A stretch of DNA of 23,426 bases from Nocardioidaceae bacterium. GTDB taxonomy: Bacteria > Actinomycetota > Actinomycetes > Propionibacteriales > Nocardioidaceae. The notes under the pieces were generated by a model. It was given only the letters and a program-made list of their open reading frames with translations. It did not search any database and was not told the DNA's origin. The DNA is taken from positions 1 to 23,426 of the forward strand of contig JACCYS010000141.1 of assembly GCA_013696365.1 (NCBI GenBank), in the 5' to 3' direction. Both the position numbers and the translations under genes were made by a program. How positions within the stretch are numbered: position 1 is the stretch's first letter; the number at the start of each line of letters is the position of its first letter. This document shows, piece after piece, positions 13,985 through 22,995 of this stretch.

Positions 13985-15516
13985 GGTTGCTCCTCGTCGG
14001 CTGCAGTCAGCGGCACGTCCGGCTTCGGCTGTTCGACGCCCACCTGCTCCAGCGTCGCGCCGACCGCTGGGTCGATCACCTCAAGCAGCGGCTGGGGGAA
14101 GAATCCCAGGATCACGATCAGGCCCAGCACGGGGGCCAGCGCCAGTCGCTCGCGCAGCCGCAGGTCTGGGATCGCCGCTGCAGACTCGTGCAGCGGCCCG
14201 TTCATGGTCCGCTGGTACATCAGCAGGATGTAGAGCGCGGCCAGCACGATGCCGAGGGTGGCGACTGCCGCGGCGACAACCGAGGTGCGGAACGTGCCGA
14301 CCAACACCAGGAACTCGCTGACGAACGGCGACAGACCGGGCAACGACAGGCTGGACAGGCCGGCGACGAGGAACACCCCTGCCAGCACGGGTGCGACCTT
14401 CTGCACCCCACCGAAGTCGGCGATCTCGGCCGAGCCGCGGCGCTGGATGAGCATTCCGGTGACGAGGAACAACGCGGCCGTGGACAGGCCGTGGTTGAAC
14501 ATGTACAGCGTCGACCCGGATCCGCCCTGGCTGGTGAACACGAAGATGCCCAGCACGATGAAGCCGAAGTGCGACACCGAGGTGTAGGCCACCAGCCGCC
14601 GCATGTCGGTCTGGCCGATCGCCACCAGCGCGCCGTACAGCACGCTGAAGGTGGCGAGGGCGATCACCACCGGCGACGCCCACTGCGACGCCTCGGGAAA
14701 CAACCCCAGGCAGAAGCGGATCATGCCGAACGTGCCGATCTTGTCCAGGATGCTGACCAGCAGCACCGAGGTGCCGGGGGTGGCGGACTGCGCGGCGTCG
14801 GGGAGCCAGGTGTGCAGCGGAAACATCGGCGCCTTGACGGCGAAGGCGATGAAGAACCCGGCGAACAGCAACCGCCCGGTGGACTCCCCCATCGTGACGT
14901 CCATGAGGTCGCTCAGCAGGTAGCTCGGCGCACCAGCCTCGGCGGACACCACGTACAGACCCACCACCGAGGCCAACATCAGCAGGCCGCCGAACAGCGA
15001 GTACAACAGGAACTTGACCGCGGCGTAGGACCGTTGCCCGCCGCCGAACCCGCCGATCAGGAAGTAGATCGGGATCAGGGTGGCCTCGAACAAGACGTAG
15101 AACAAGAACACGTCGGTGGCGGCGAAGACGCCGATCGCCAGGCCCTCGAGCGCAAGCATCCAGGCGAAGAACGAGTTCGTGCTCCACCGTCCAGCGTCGC
15201 CATCGTGCCAGGAGGCGAGGATGACCACCGGGGTGAGCACCACGGTCAGCAACACCAGGGTGAGGCCGATCCCGTCGACACCCAGGGCGTAGTGCACACC
15301 GAGGCTGGGGATCCAGTCGACCTGCTCGCTGAGCTGGAAGCCGGCTGCGCCGGCGTCGAACTGCAACCCGACCACCACACCCAGCACCAGCGTGATCAGC
15401 GAGGTGCCCAGAGCCACCGTCGCCGCCATCGCGGACCGCGAGCGGGGCAGCAAGGCCAGCAGGACAGCACCGACCAGCGGCAGGCCGCCCAGGACGGACA
15501 GATACGGGAAGCTCAT
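13981..15516 (-). CDS. nuoM: NADH-quinone oxidoreductase subunit M
   Basis: A 511-residue antiporter-like membrane subunit. Conserved channel residues are E144 in FYVLFEATLIPIYFLIG and K228 in FAVKAPMFPLHTWLPDAAQSATP. About 14 hydrophobic segments fit the family. The last 40 residues are a soluble tail rich in Pro and Glu. The ATG at 15516 overlaps the nuoL stop (ATGA) and begins MSFPYLSVLGGLPLVG, a family-like start. The frame is open another 321 nt upstream inside nuoL but that sequence is not NuoM. Confidence 0.95.
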   Translation of the reverse strand: MSFPYLSVLGGLPLVGAVLLALLPRSRSAMAATVALGTSLITLVLGVVVGLQFDAGAAGFQLSEQVDWIPSLGVHYALGVDGIGLTLVLLTVVLTPVVILASWHDGDAGRWSTNSFFAWMLALEGLAIGVFAATDVFLFYVLFEATLIPIYFLIGGFGGGQRSYAAVKFLLYSLFGGLLMLASVVGLYVVSAEAGAPSYLLSDLMDVTMGESTGRLLFAGFFIAFAVKAPMFPLHTWLPDAAQSATPGTSVLLVSILDKIGTFGMIRFCLGLFPEASQWASPVVIALATFSVLYGALVAIGQTDMRRLVAYTSVSHFGFIVLGIFVFTSQGGSGSTLYMFNHGLSTAALFLVTGMLIQRRGSAEIADFGGVQKVAPVLAGVFLVAGLSSLSLPGLSPFVSEFLVLVGTFRTSVVAAAVATLGIVLAALYILLMYQRTMNGPLHESAAAIPDLRLRERLALAPVLGLIVILGFFPQPLLEVIDPAVGATLEQVGVEQPKPDVPLTAADEEQP

Positions 15517-17465
15517 GCCAGCGTCACCGCCAACGTGGCGACGACGGCGACCAGCGCGCCACCGAGCATGGTCAACGCGTAGGACCGGACGAAGCCGGTC
15601 TGGGAGCGACGCACCTGGCCGGACGAACCGCTCACCAGGGCGGCAAGTCCGCCAACCGATGCGTCGATGATCTTGTCGTCGACATAGACCAGGCCGCGTA
15701 CCAACTGCTGGCCGGGCCGCATGAACACCGCCTCGTTGAAGGCATCCCCGTACAGGTCGTTGCGGGCCGCCCTGGTGAGCCAGGAGACCCGCTGGGGCGC
15801 TGAGTCCGGGACGCTCTGACGCCCGAACACCACCCACGCCACGGCCACCCCGATGGCGACGGTCAACGTCACCATCGCCGTGAGGACCAGTGCGCTCACG
15901 AAGAGCTCGTGCTCACCCTCCGGGCCGGTGACGGGCTCCAGCCAGTGCGTGATCCACCCGCCGAGCAACAGCACTCCGCCGACCACCGACAAGGCGCCCA
16001 GCACCATCAACGGCACGGTTATCACCGACGGCGACTCGTGCGGGTGCACCTCGGGCCGCCAGCGCTTGTCGCCGAAGAAGGTCATCAGCATCACCCGGGT
16101 CATGTAGAACGCGGTGACACCGGCGCCGAGCAGCGCACCCACGCCGAAGATCCATCCCTCGGCGAACGCGGCCTCGATGATCTTGTCCTTGGACCAGAAG
16201 CCGGCGAACCCCGGGAAGCCGATGATCGCGAGATAGCCGGCCGCGAAGGTGACGAAGGTGATCGGCAGCGCCCGGCTCAGCGCCCCGTAGTGCCGCATGT
16301 CGACGTCGTCGTCCATGGCGTGCATCACCGAGCCGGCGCCGAGGAACATGTTGGCCTTGAAGAATCCGTGGGTGAGCAGGTGGAAGATCGCAAACGCATA
16401 CCCGGCTGGGCCGATCCCGGCCGCCAGCATCATGTAGCCGATCTGGCTCATCGTCGACCCGGCGAGGGCCTTCTTGATGTCGTCCTTGGCGCAGCCGATG
16501 ACCGCGCCGAACAGCAGCGTCACCAGCCCGACGACCATCACCGCGACCTGGGCCACCGGGGCTTCGGCGTAGATGAAGTTGGACCGCACCACGAGGTAGA
16601 CACCGGCCGTCACCATGGTCGCTGCGTGGATGAGTGCCGAGACCGGCGTCGGTCCCTCCATGGCGTCCAGCAGCCAGGACTGCAACGGCACCTGCGCTGA
16701 CTTTCCGCAGGCCGCGAGCAGCAACAGCAGCCCGAGCGCGGTGGCGATCCCCGACGATGCCTCCGGCATACCCGCCGACACCCCGACGAAGCTGGAGGTG
16801 CTGAATGTGGCGACCATCGCCATCACCGCCAGCGACATCCCGAGGTCACCGACCCGGTTCACGATGAACGCCTTCTTGGCTGCGACTGCCGCGGACTGCT
16901 TGTGTGCCCAGAAGCCGATCAGCAGGTACGAGGCCAAGCCCACACCCTCCCAGCCCAAGAAGACCGCGAGGTAGTCGTCGGCCAGCACCAACACCAACAT
17001 CGCTGCGACGAAGAGGTTGAGGTAGGCGAAGAACCGGCCGCGCCGCTCGTCGTGCACCATGTAGCCGATGGAATAGAGGTGGATCAGCGAGCCGACGCCG
17101 GTGATGAGCAGCACGAACACCGCGGACAGCGGGTCGAACAGCAGGCCCATGTCGACGGTGTAGTCGCCGACCTCAAGCCACGTCCACAGTTGCTGCTGAA
17201 CCTGTCGCTCCTCCTCGCCACGCCCGAGCAGGCCGATGAACAGCACCAGCGCGACGACGAACGAGCCAGCCGACATCGCGGTGCCGACCAGATGACCGAG
17301 CCGGTTGACAGCGCGGCCACCGAGCAGCAGCAGGACGGCACCGAGCGCCGGCAGTGCGACGATCAGCCACAGCAGCGAGAACAGCCCCTCCGCCTCCACC
17401 GGCAGCACAGGTACCCCGCCACCAGCCTCAGCGGGCAGCATCGGCGTCAGACTCCACACCATCAC
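15513..17465 (-). CDS. nuoL: NADH-quinone oxidoreductase subunit L
   Basis: A 650-residue distal antiporter-like subunit of complex I with the long lateral helix expected at the C-terminus. Key residues are E173 in FLGWEGVGLASYLLIGFW and K255 in AACGKSAQVPLQSWLLDAMEG. The stretch HAATMVTAGVYLVVRSNF (280-297) is highly conserved in the family. Start choice is uncertain: GTG at 17465 and ATG at 17462 are adjacent, and the best ribosome site AGGAG overlaps the nuoK stop 14-17 nt upstream, which is longer than ideal. The gap from nuoK is only 18 nt. Confidence 0.95.
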   Translation of the reverse strand: MMVWSLTPMLPAEAGGGVPVLPVEAEGLFSLLWLIVALPALGAVLLLLGGRAVNRLGHLVGTAMSAGSFVVALVLFIGLLGRGEEERQVQQQLWTWLEVGDYTVDMGLLFDPLSAVFVLLITGVGSLIHLYSIGYMVHDERRGRFFAYLNLFVAAMLVLVLADDYLAVFLGWEGVGLASYLLIGFWAHKQSAAVAAKKAFIVNRVGDLGMSLAVMAMVATFSTSSFVGVSAGMPEASSGIATALGLLLLLAACGKSAQVPLQSWLLDAMEGPTPVSALIHAATMVTAGVYLVVRSNFIYAEAPVAQVAVMVVGLVTLLFGAVIGCAKDDIKKALAGSTMSQIGYMMLAAGIGPAGYAFAIFHLLTHGFFKANMFLGAGSVMHAMDDDVDMRHYGALSRALPITFVTFAAGYLAIIGFPGFAGFWSKDKIIEAAFAEGWIFGVGALLGAGVTAFYMTRVMLMTFFGDKRWRPEVHPHESPSVITVPLMVLGALSVVGGVLLLGGWITHWLEPVTGPEGEHELFVSALVLTAMVTLTVAIGVAVAWVVFGRQSVPDSAPQRVSWLTRAARNDLYGDAFNEAVFMRPGQQLVRGLVYVDDKIIDASVGGLAALVSGSSGQVRRSQTGFVRSYALTMLGGALVAVVATLAVTLA

Positions 17466-17483
17466 GACAGGTCTCAGCGCTCC

Positions 17484-17783
17484 TCAGTACTTCAGCAGGC
17501 TGGCGTCGTCGACCGAAGCCGATCGGCGGGTACGAAAGATCGCCATGATGATTGCCAGGCCCACGACCACCTCGGCTGCGGCGACCACCATCACGAAGAA
17601 GGCGGCCACCTGGCCGCTCAGGTCGCCGGTCTGCTTGGCGAATGTCACCAGTGCGAGGTTGCAGGCGTTCAACATCAACTCGACGGACATGAAGACCACG
17701 ATCGCGTTGCGGCGCACCAGCACCCCCACCGCGCCGATGCTGAACAGCATCGCCGACAGCGTGATGTAGGCGTCGGGGTTCAC
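17484..17783 (-). CDS. nuoK: NADH-quinone oxidoreductase subunit K
   Basis: A 99-residue, three-helix membrane subunit (usual length about 100). The two buried glutamates of the proton path are E35 in FMSVELMLNACNLALV and E71 in VAAAEVVVGLAIIMAIF. It links the quinone site end of the membrane arm to the antiporter-like subunits. The GTG start at 17783 overlaps the nuoJ stop (GTGA); MNPDAYITLSAMLFSIG is a typical N-terminus. Confidence 0.95.
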   Translation of the reverse strand: MNPDAYITLSAMLFSIGAVGVLVRRNAIVVFMSVELMLNACNLALVTFAKQTGDLSGQVAAFFVMVVAAAEVVVGLAIIMAIFRTRRSASVDDASLLKY

Positions 17784-18565
17784 CGGCCCGCCCCCCGGTC
17801 GGCGATGTCAGCGGCCGGGGCGTCCCGGTCGAGCGCTGCGGCAGTCTTGTCCACGTCCCCGGCGTGCACTCGGCGGACGTTGCCGCGGGCACGCAGTGAG
17901 CGAGACACCGACTTCTCCGACGTTGTGCCGTCGGGCAGCAGTGCGGGGGTGTCCACCGCGTTGTGCCGGGCGTAGACGCCGGGGGTGGGCAGCGGCCCGA
18001 GGTGGGTGCCGTGTTCGGCGTAGCTGCGCATCCGCGCCTCGGCCAGGTCGCGCTGGGTCGCCTTGGGGGTCAGGCGTTCGGTGTGCGCCAGCACCATGGC
18101 GCCGAGGGCCGCGGTGATCAGCAGAGCACTGGTGAGCTCGAAGGCAAAGATGTATCTGCCGAACAGCAGCTGAGCCAGTGCCGGCACGTTGCCCTCGGCG
18201 TTGGCCTCGTCCAGCCCGACGACGCCGGCGGTAACCGCTTGGGCGACCCCGATCGACAACAACCCGCCGAACAGCAGGGCGAGCACGATCGCCATCAGGC
18301 GTTGACCCTTGATGGTCTCGACCACCGAGTCGGAGGCGTCCACCCCGACCAACATGAGGACGAAGAGGAACAACATCAAAATTGCGCCGGTGTACACGAT
18401 GATCTGCACCGCGAACAGGAAGGGCGCGTCCAGGCTTGCGTACAGGGCGGCCAGCGACACCATCACGACGGCCAGCAGCATCGCGGAGTGCACCGCTTTG
18501 CGCGACAGAACCATGCCGATAGCTGCAGCCACCATGACCGGAGCGAGCATCCAGAAGACGATCAT
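17780..18565 (-). CDS. nuoJ: NADH-quinone oxidoreductase subunit J
   Basis: A 261-residue membrane subunit. Residues 1-165 hold five hydrophobic segments with the conserved AVQIIVYTGAILMLFLFVLML (52-72), including the third-helix region that shifts during coupling. Residues 170-261 form a hydrophilic tail, charged and Arg/Asp/Ala-rich, which is much longer than in enteric NuoJ and common in actinobacteria. The ATG at 18565 shares one base with the nuoI stop (TGATG). Confidence 0.94.
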   Translation of the reverse strand: MIVFWMLAPVMVAAAIGMVLSRKAVHSAMLLAVVMVSLAALYASLDAPFLFAVQIIVYTGAILMLFLFVLMLVGVDASDSVVETIKGQRLMAIVLALLFGGLLSIGVAQAVTAGVVGLDEANAEGNVPALAQLLFGRYIFAFELTSALLITAALGAMVLAHTERLTPKATQRDLAEARMRSYAEHGTHLGPLPTPGVYARHNAVDTPALLPDGTTSEKSVSRSLRARGNVRRVHAGDVDKTAAALDRDAPAADIADRGAGR

Positions 18566-19206
18566 CAGGACGCACCCCCGTTGTCCGCCGGCGCGTTGCG
18601 TTGGGTGCCGGTGCTGCGGTGCTCGTCGGCGTCGGGTTGGTTCACGGTGCGCCGTTCGACGTCTTGGGTGACCGGGTCTGCCCCACCGGCGCCCTGACCT
18701 GCGCCGCGGTAGTAGTCCTTCTCGTCGTCACCCAGCCGCATCGGGTGCGGCGGCTGCTCCATCCCTGGCAGCAGCGGGGCCAGCAGGTCGGACTTCTCGT
18801 AGATCAGGTCGGCACGGTTGTCGTCGGCCAGCTCGTACTCGTTGGTCATGGTCAGTGCCCTGGTCGGGCAGGCTTCGATGCACAACCCGCAGAGGATGCA
18901 CCGCAGGTAGTTGATCTGATAGACGCGGCCGTACCGCTCGCCGGGGGAGTACCGGCCCTCGTCGGCGTTATCGGCCCCCTCGACGTAGATGGCGTCCGCC
19001 GGGCAGGCCCACGCGCACAACTCGCAGCCGATGCACTTCTCCAGCCCGTCCGGCCACCGGTTGAGCTGGTGGCGGCCGTGGAAGCGCGGGGCGGTCGGCT
19101 TCTTCTCGTACGGGTAGCGCTCGGTGCTGACCCGCCGGAACATCGTCCGGAAGGTGACGCCGAAACCCGCCACCGGGTCCCACAGCTGCTCCTTGAGGCT
19201 AGGCAC
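18565..19206 (-). CDS. nuoI: NADH-quinone oxidoreductase subunit I
   Basis: A 213-residue subunit carrying the two [4Fe-4S] clusters N6a and N6b. Ligands are C58, C61, C64, C68 (KCIGCELCAWACPADAIYVEG) and C103, C106, C109, C113 (CILCGLCIEACPTRALTMTNE). The segment RYPYEKKPTAPRFHGRHQLNR (30-50) is typical. Residues 165-213 are a hydrophilic tail of low complexity. The GTG at 19206 follows AGGGGG and begins MPSLKEQLWDPVAGFGVTF; it overlaps the end of nuoH by 8 nt. The open frame runs further upstream but out of family. Confidence 0.94.
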   Translation of the reverse strand: MPSLKEQLWDPVAGFGVTFRTMFRRVSTERYPYEKKPTAPRFHGRHQLNRWPDGLEKCIGCELCAWACPADAIYVEGADNADEGRYSPGERYGRVYQINYLRCILCGLCIEACPTRALTMTNEYELADDNRADLIYEKSDLLAPLLPGMEQPPHPMRLGDDEKDYYRGAGQGAGGADPVTQDVERRTVNQPDADEHRSTGTQRNAPADNGGAS

Positions 19207-20524
19207 GGTGCGCCCCCTGTCCAGCGTCCGGCCCAGCGTCTTGCCGGTCGTTCGGTCCACCGGTTGCGGCGGCTGCAGCCACCATCGGCGGCAGGTCCGG
19301 CGACTGCTGCCCGGGCATCGGTGGCACCGGGTAGCCGCCGGCGAACGCATCGAAGGGCACCGGCTCGGTCTCCGCCCCCTCCTGGGGGTCCGCCCCCTCG
19401 GGGATGAACGCCAGCGCAAGAACGGCGAGGGCGATCACCACTCCGGCGATGATGATCCAGCGCAGGTCGATGCCGCCCTGCAGCCGCACGACCCGCACCG
19501 CCGAGACAGCCACGATCCAGGCCAACGACAGCGGGATGAGCACCTTCCAGCCGAGCTTCATGAACTGGTCGTAGCGCATCCGCGGCAGCGTGCCGCGCAG
19601 CCAGATGAAGAAGAACAAGAAGCCGACGACCTTGCCGAGGAACCACAGCATGGGCCACAAGCCTGAGTTGGCGCCCTCCCACATGGACAGCGGCCACGGT
19701 GCAGCCCAGCCGCCGAGGAACAGCGTCGTCGCCAGCGCCGACATGGTGACCATGTTGATGTACTCGCCGAGGAAGAACAGCGCGAACTTGAGCGAGGAGT
19801 ACTCGGTGTGGAAGCCGCCGACCAGCTCGCCCTCGGCCTCGGCCAGATCGAACGGTGCGCGGTTGGTGTCCCCCACCATCGACACCAGAAAGATCACGAA
19901 GCTCGGCGCGAGGATGAAGATGAACCACACGTCGTCTTGAGCCGCGACGATCCCCGACGTGGACAACGTGCCGGCGTAGATGAAGACCGCAACCAGCGAC
20001 AGCCCCATCGCGATCTCGTAGGAGATCACCTGTGCGGAGCTGCGCAGGCCTCCCAGCAGGGCATAGGTGGAGCCCGATGCCCAGCCGGCCAGCACGATCC
20101 CGTACACCCCGACCGAGGCGATGGCCAAGATGTACAGCACCCCGACCGACAGGTCGGTCAGCTGCAGGGGCGTGACCCGGTCGGTGAACGGAAGGTCGAT
20201 CACCGGTCCGAGCGGGATCACGGCGAAGGTCGCGAATGCGGCCGTCACGGTGATGACCGGTGCGATGAAGAAAAGGACCTTGTCGGCAGCGCTCGGAACA
20301 ACATCCTCTTTGAGCGCCAGCTTGATGCCGTCAGCCAGCGACTGCAGCAGGCCGAACGGACCGTGATACTTCGGCCCGATGCGATGCTGCATGCGCCCGA
20401 GGATCTTGCGCTCTCCCCAGATCGTCATCAGCGTGGTCAGCACCAGCAGGCCGAAGATGACAACGGTCTTGATACCGATCAGCCACCACGGGTCCACGCC
20501 GAAGACGCTGAGGTCCTCGTTCAT
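19199..20524 (-). CDS. nuoH: NADH-quinone oxidoreductase subunit H
   Basis: A 441-residue membrane subunit that forms much of the quinone-binding chamber. Conserved loops are GERKILGRMQHRIGPKYHG (37-55), GPFGLLQSLADGIKL (55-69) and the acidic FDLAEAEGELVGGFHTEY (225-242). Eight helices are visible. Residues about 378-441 are a Pro/Ala/Gly-rich soluble tail absent from enteric NuoH. The ATG at 20524 overlaps the nuoG stop (ATGA), with GGAGGA just upstream inside nuoG. Confidence 0.95.
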   Translation of the reverse strand: MNEDLSVFGVDPWWLIGIKTVVIFGLLVLTTLMTIWGERKILGRMQHRIGPKYHGPFGLLQSLADGIKLALKEDVVPSAADKVLFFIAPVITVTAAFATFAVIPLGPVIDLPFTDRVTPLQLTDLSVGVLYILAIASVGVYGIVLAGWASGSTYALLGGLRSSAQVISYEIAMGLSLVAVFIYAGTLSTSGIVAAQDDVWFIFILAPSFVIFLVSMVGDTNRAPFDLAEAEGELVGGFHTEYSSLKFALFFLGEYINMVTMSALATTLFLGGWAAPWPLSMWEGANSGLWPMLWFLGKVVGFLFFFIWLRGTLPRMRYDQFMKLGWKVLIPLSLAWIVAVSAVRVVRLQGGIDLRWIIIAGVVIALAVLALAFIPEGADPQEGAETEPVPFDAFAGGYPVPPMPGQQSPDLPPMVAAAAATGGPNDRQDAGPDAGQGAHRA

Positions 20525-22995
20525 GCGCTTCCTCCTCCGGGCGCTTCGGTTGCTTGCACCTCGACCACCTGCCCGGCGTCGACACCGAGCACGCTGCGCA
20601 GCGCGGTCCCGCCCGAGTGCTGCGGCGCCCAGACAACCCCGTCGGGCAGGTCGGCGGCCTCTACGGGCAGCTGAACGGCACCGGCGGCGGTGCGTAGCGT
20701 GACCGATTGCCCAGGCGCCACACCAAGACGCTGCAGCGTAGCGGTGCCCAGGCGGGCGACTGCGCCCCGCCCGGTGGCGCGCAGGTGCGGGTCGCCGTCG
20801 ACCATGCGGCCGTCGTCGACCAGCTGCTTCCAGGTGTCGAGCACTAGCCGGCTCCCGCCTGCCGGCGCCTGGTCCGGCACCGGGTCGGGGTGGCCGACGG
20901 TTGGTGCTGCCGGTCGCTCGCCGTCCCAGTCGCCGACCTCGGCCAGCTCGGCCCGCGCCTGGTCGACGGTGCGGAACCCGAGCCCGGGGCCCATCTCTTC
21001 GGCAATGCCGGCCAAGATGCGCACGTCGGGCAGCGCGGTACCAGCGTCGAGCACGGCCCCGAAGGTCCGAGCGCGACCCTCCCAGTCCACGAACGTGCCC
21101 GGCTTCTCCGCCACCGCCGCCACCGGCAGCACCACGTCTGCGCGGCGCGTCACCTCGCTCTCGCGTACCTCCAGGCTGACCACGAACGGGGCGGCCTCGA
21201 GTGCAGTGCGGGCGAGCGCCGGGTCCGGCAGGTCGACCGGGTCAACGCCACCCACGAGGAGTGCGCCGAGCGACCCATCGGCCGCAGCCGCGATGGTCGC
21301 CGAGGTGTCCCTGCCCGGTTTGGCCGGCACCGTCTGCACCCCCCAGGCGGCAGCCAGATCGGCGCGAGCAGCCGCCTCGGACACCGCCCTGCCGCCGGGC
21401 AGCACCGACGGCAGGCAGCCGGCGTCGATCGCCCCGCGCTCGCCGGCCCGCCGGGGCACCCACGCCAGCCGAGCACCGGTGGTGCCCGCCAGGGCGATCG
21501 CGGCACTGAGCGCCCCCGGCACGGCCGCCAGCCGTTCGCCGACGAAGATCACGCTGCCGGAGTCGAGCGCCGCCTGCCCGTCATCGGCCAGCGCACGCAG
21601 CGCAGCGGTCTCGCCGCCGGGCACCGTCTGCACCAGCCGGGCATTGAGCTTGGCCAGGCCTCGAGTGGTGTGGCTGGCCACCGCATGCACCCGAAGCCCG
21701 TGCTTGGTCACAGCCTTGCGCAACCGCAGAAAGACGATCGGGGACTCGTCCTCGGGGTCGAAACCGGCAAGCACCACGGTCTTTGTCTGTTCGAGGTCGG
21801 CGTAGGTGACGCCGAGACCTCGGCCCGCGACCTCCGCGGCCAAGAAGTCGGCTTCCTCAGCCGAGTGTGGTCGTGCCCGGCAGTCGATGTCGTTGGTGCC
21901 GAGCGCTGTGCGGGCGAACTTGGCGTAGGCGTATGCATCCTCGCGGGTGAGGCGGCCACCCGTCAGCACCCCCACCCGGCCGTTCGCCGCTGCCAACCCA
22001 CGAGCGGCCACGGCGAAGGCCTCCGGCCACGAAGCGGCACGCAACTCGCCGTTGCCGCCGTCGCGTACCAGCGGCCGGGTCAGCCGGTCCTCCTGGCGAG
22101 CGTAGGCGAAGCCGAAACGCCCCTTGTCGCAGTTCCACTCCTCGTTGACCAGCGGTTCGGAGCCGGCCAGCCGACGGGTGACGGCGCCGCGCCGGTGGTC
22201 GGTGCGCAATGAGCAACCGCTGGCGCAGTGCTCGCACACCGATGGGGTGGAGACGAGGTCGAACGGGCGAGCGCGAAAGCGGTAGGCGGCGCTGGTGAGC
22301 GCGCCCACCGGACAGATCTGGATCGTGTTGCCAGAGAAGTACGACTCGAACGGCTCCTTCTCGTAGATCCCGACCTGTTGCAGCGCTCCGCGCTCGATCA
22401 GCGCAATGAACGGGTCACCGGCGATCTGCTCGGAGAACCTCGTGCACCGGGCACAGAGCACGCAGCGCTCACGGTCCAGCAGCACCTGAGCAGAGATGTT
22501 GATCGGCTTGGTGAAGGTGCGCTTGGTCTCGGCGAAGCGCGCCTCGCCCCGACCGTTGGACATGGCCTGGTTCTGCAGCGGGCACTCGCCGCCCTTGTCG
22601 CAGATGGGGCAGTCCAGCGGATGGTTGACCAGCAGGAACTCCATGATTCCCTGCTGTGCCTTGTCGGCCTGCGGTGAGGTCGCCTGGGTGCGCACCACCA
22701 TGTTGTCGGCCACCGTGAGTGTGCATGATGCTTGCGGCTTGGGCATCGGGCGGCCGTTGCCCGCGTCCGGCACCTCCACCAGACACTGCCGGCAGGCGCC
22801 GACCGGGTCGAGCAACGGGTGGTCGCAGAAGCGCGGGATCTGCACGCCGATCCGCTCGGCCGCCCGGATCACCAGCGTCCCCTTCGGAACACTCAGCTCG
22901 ACGTCGTCGATATAGACAGTGACCGAATCCTCACTGACCGCGGGGGTGTTCGCCGAGTCGCTGGCGCGGCTGCTCCCGGTGCTGGTGACGGTCAT
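20521..22995 (-). CDS. nuoG: NADH-quinone oxidoreductase subunit G
   Basis: An 824-residue peripheral subunit with four iron-sulfur sites that can all be read. [2Fe-2S]: C57, C68, C71, C91. His-liganded [4Fe-4S]: H125, C129, C132, C138 (NHPLDCPICDKGGECPLQ). [4Fe-4S]: C178, C181, C184, C228. The extra N7-type [4Fe-4S]: C254, C257, C261, C289 (VCEHCASGC; WNCDKGRFG). The rest is a molybdopterin-oxidoreductase-like domain without cofactor, as in complex I. The first 24 residues are Ser/Thr-rich and unconserved. The ATG at 22995 overlaps the nuoF stop (ATGA). The frame is open a further 306 nt upstream only as a shadow within nuoF. Confidence 0.95.
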   Translation of the reverse strand: MTVTSTGSSRASDSANTPAVSEDSVTVYIDDVELSVPKGTLVIRAAERIGVQIPRFCDHPLLDPVGACRQCLVEVPDAGNGRPMPKPQASCTLTVADNMVVRTQATSPQADKAQQGIMEFLLVNHPLDCPICDKGGECPLQNQAMSNGRGEARFAETKRTFTKPINISAQVLLDRERCVLCARCTRFSEQIAGDPFIALIERGALQQVGIYEKEPFESYFSGNTIQICPVGALTSAAYRFRARPFDLVSTPSVCEHCASGCSLRTDHRRGAVTRRLAGSEPLVNEEWNCDKGRFGFAYARQEDRLTRPLVRDGGNGELRAASWPEAFAVAARGLAAANGRVGVLTGGRLTREDAYAYAKFARTALGTNDIDCRARPHSAEEADFLAAEVAGRGLGVTYADLEQTKTVVLAGFDPEDESPIVFLRLRKAVTKHGLRVHAVASHTTRGLAKLNARLVQTVPGGETAALRALADDGQAALDSGSVIFVGERLAAVPGALSAAIALAGTTGARLAWVPRRAGERGAIDAGCLPSVLPGGRAVSEAAARADLAAAWGVQTVPAKPGRDTSATIAAAADGSLGALLVGGVDPVDLPDPALARTALEAAPFVVSLEVRESEVTRRADVVLPVAAVAEKPGTFVDWEGRARTFGAVLDAGTALPDVRILAGIAEEMGPGLGFRTVDQARAELAEVGDWDGERPAAPTVGHPDPVPDQAPAGGSRLVLDTWKQLVDDGRMVDGDPHLRATGRGAVARLGTATLQRLGVAPGQSVTLRTAAGAVQLPVEAADLPDGVVWAPQHSGGTALRSVLGVDAGQVVEVQATEAPGGGSA

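Noticed and set aside
13855..15582. 575-codon open frame antisense to nuoN/nuoM
   Set aside because: Very rich in His, Gln, Arg and Glu, the mirror of membrane-protein codons; no domain and no start signal.
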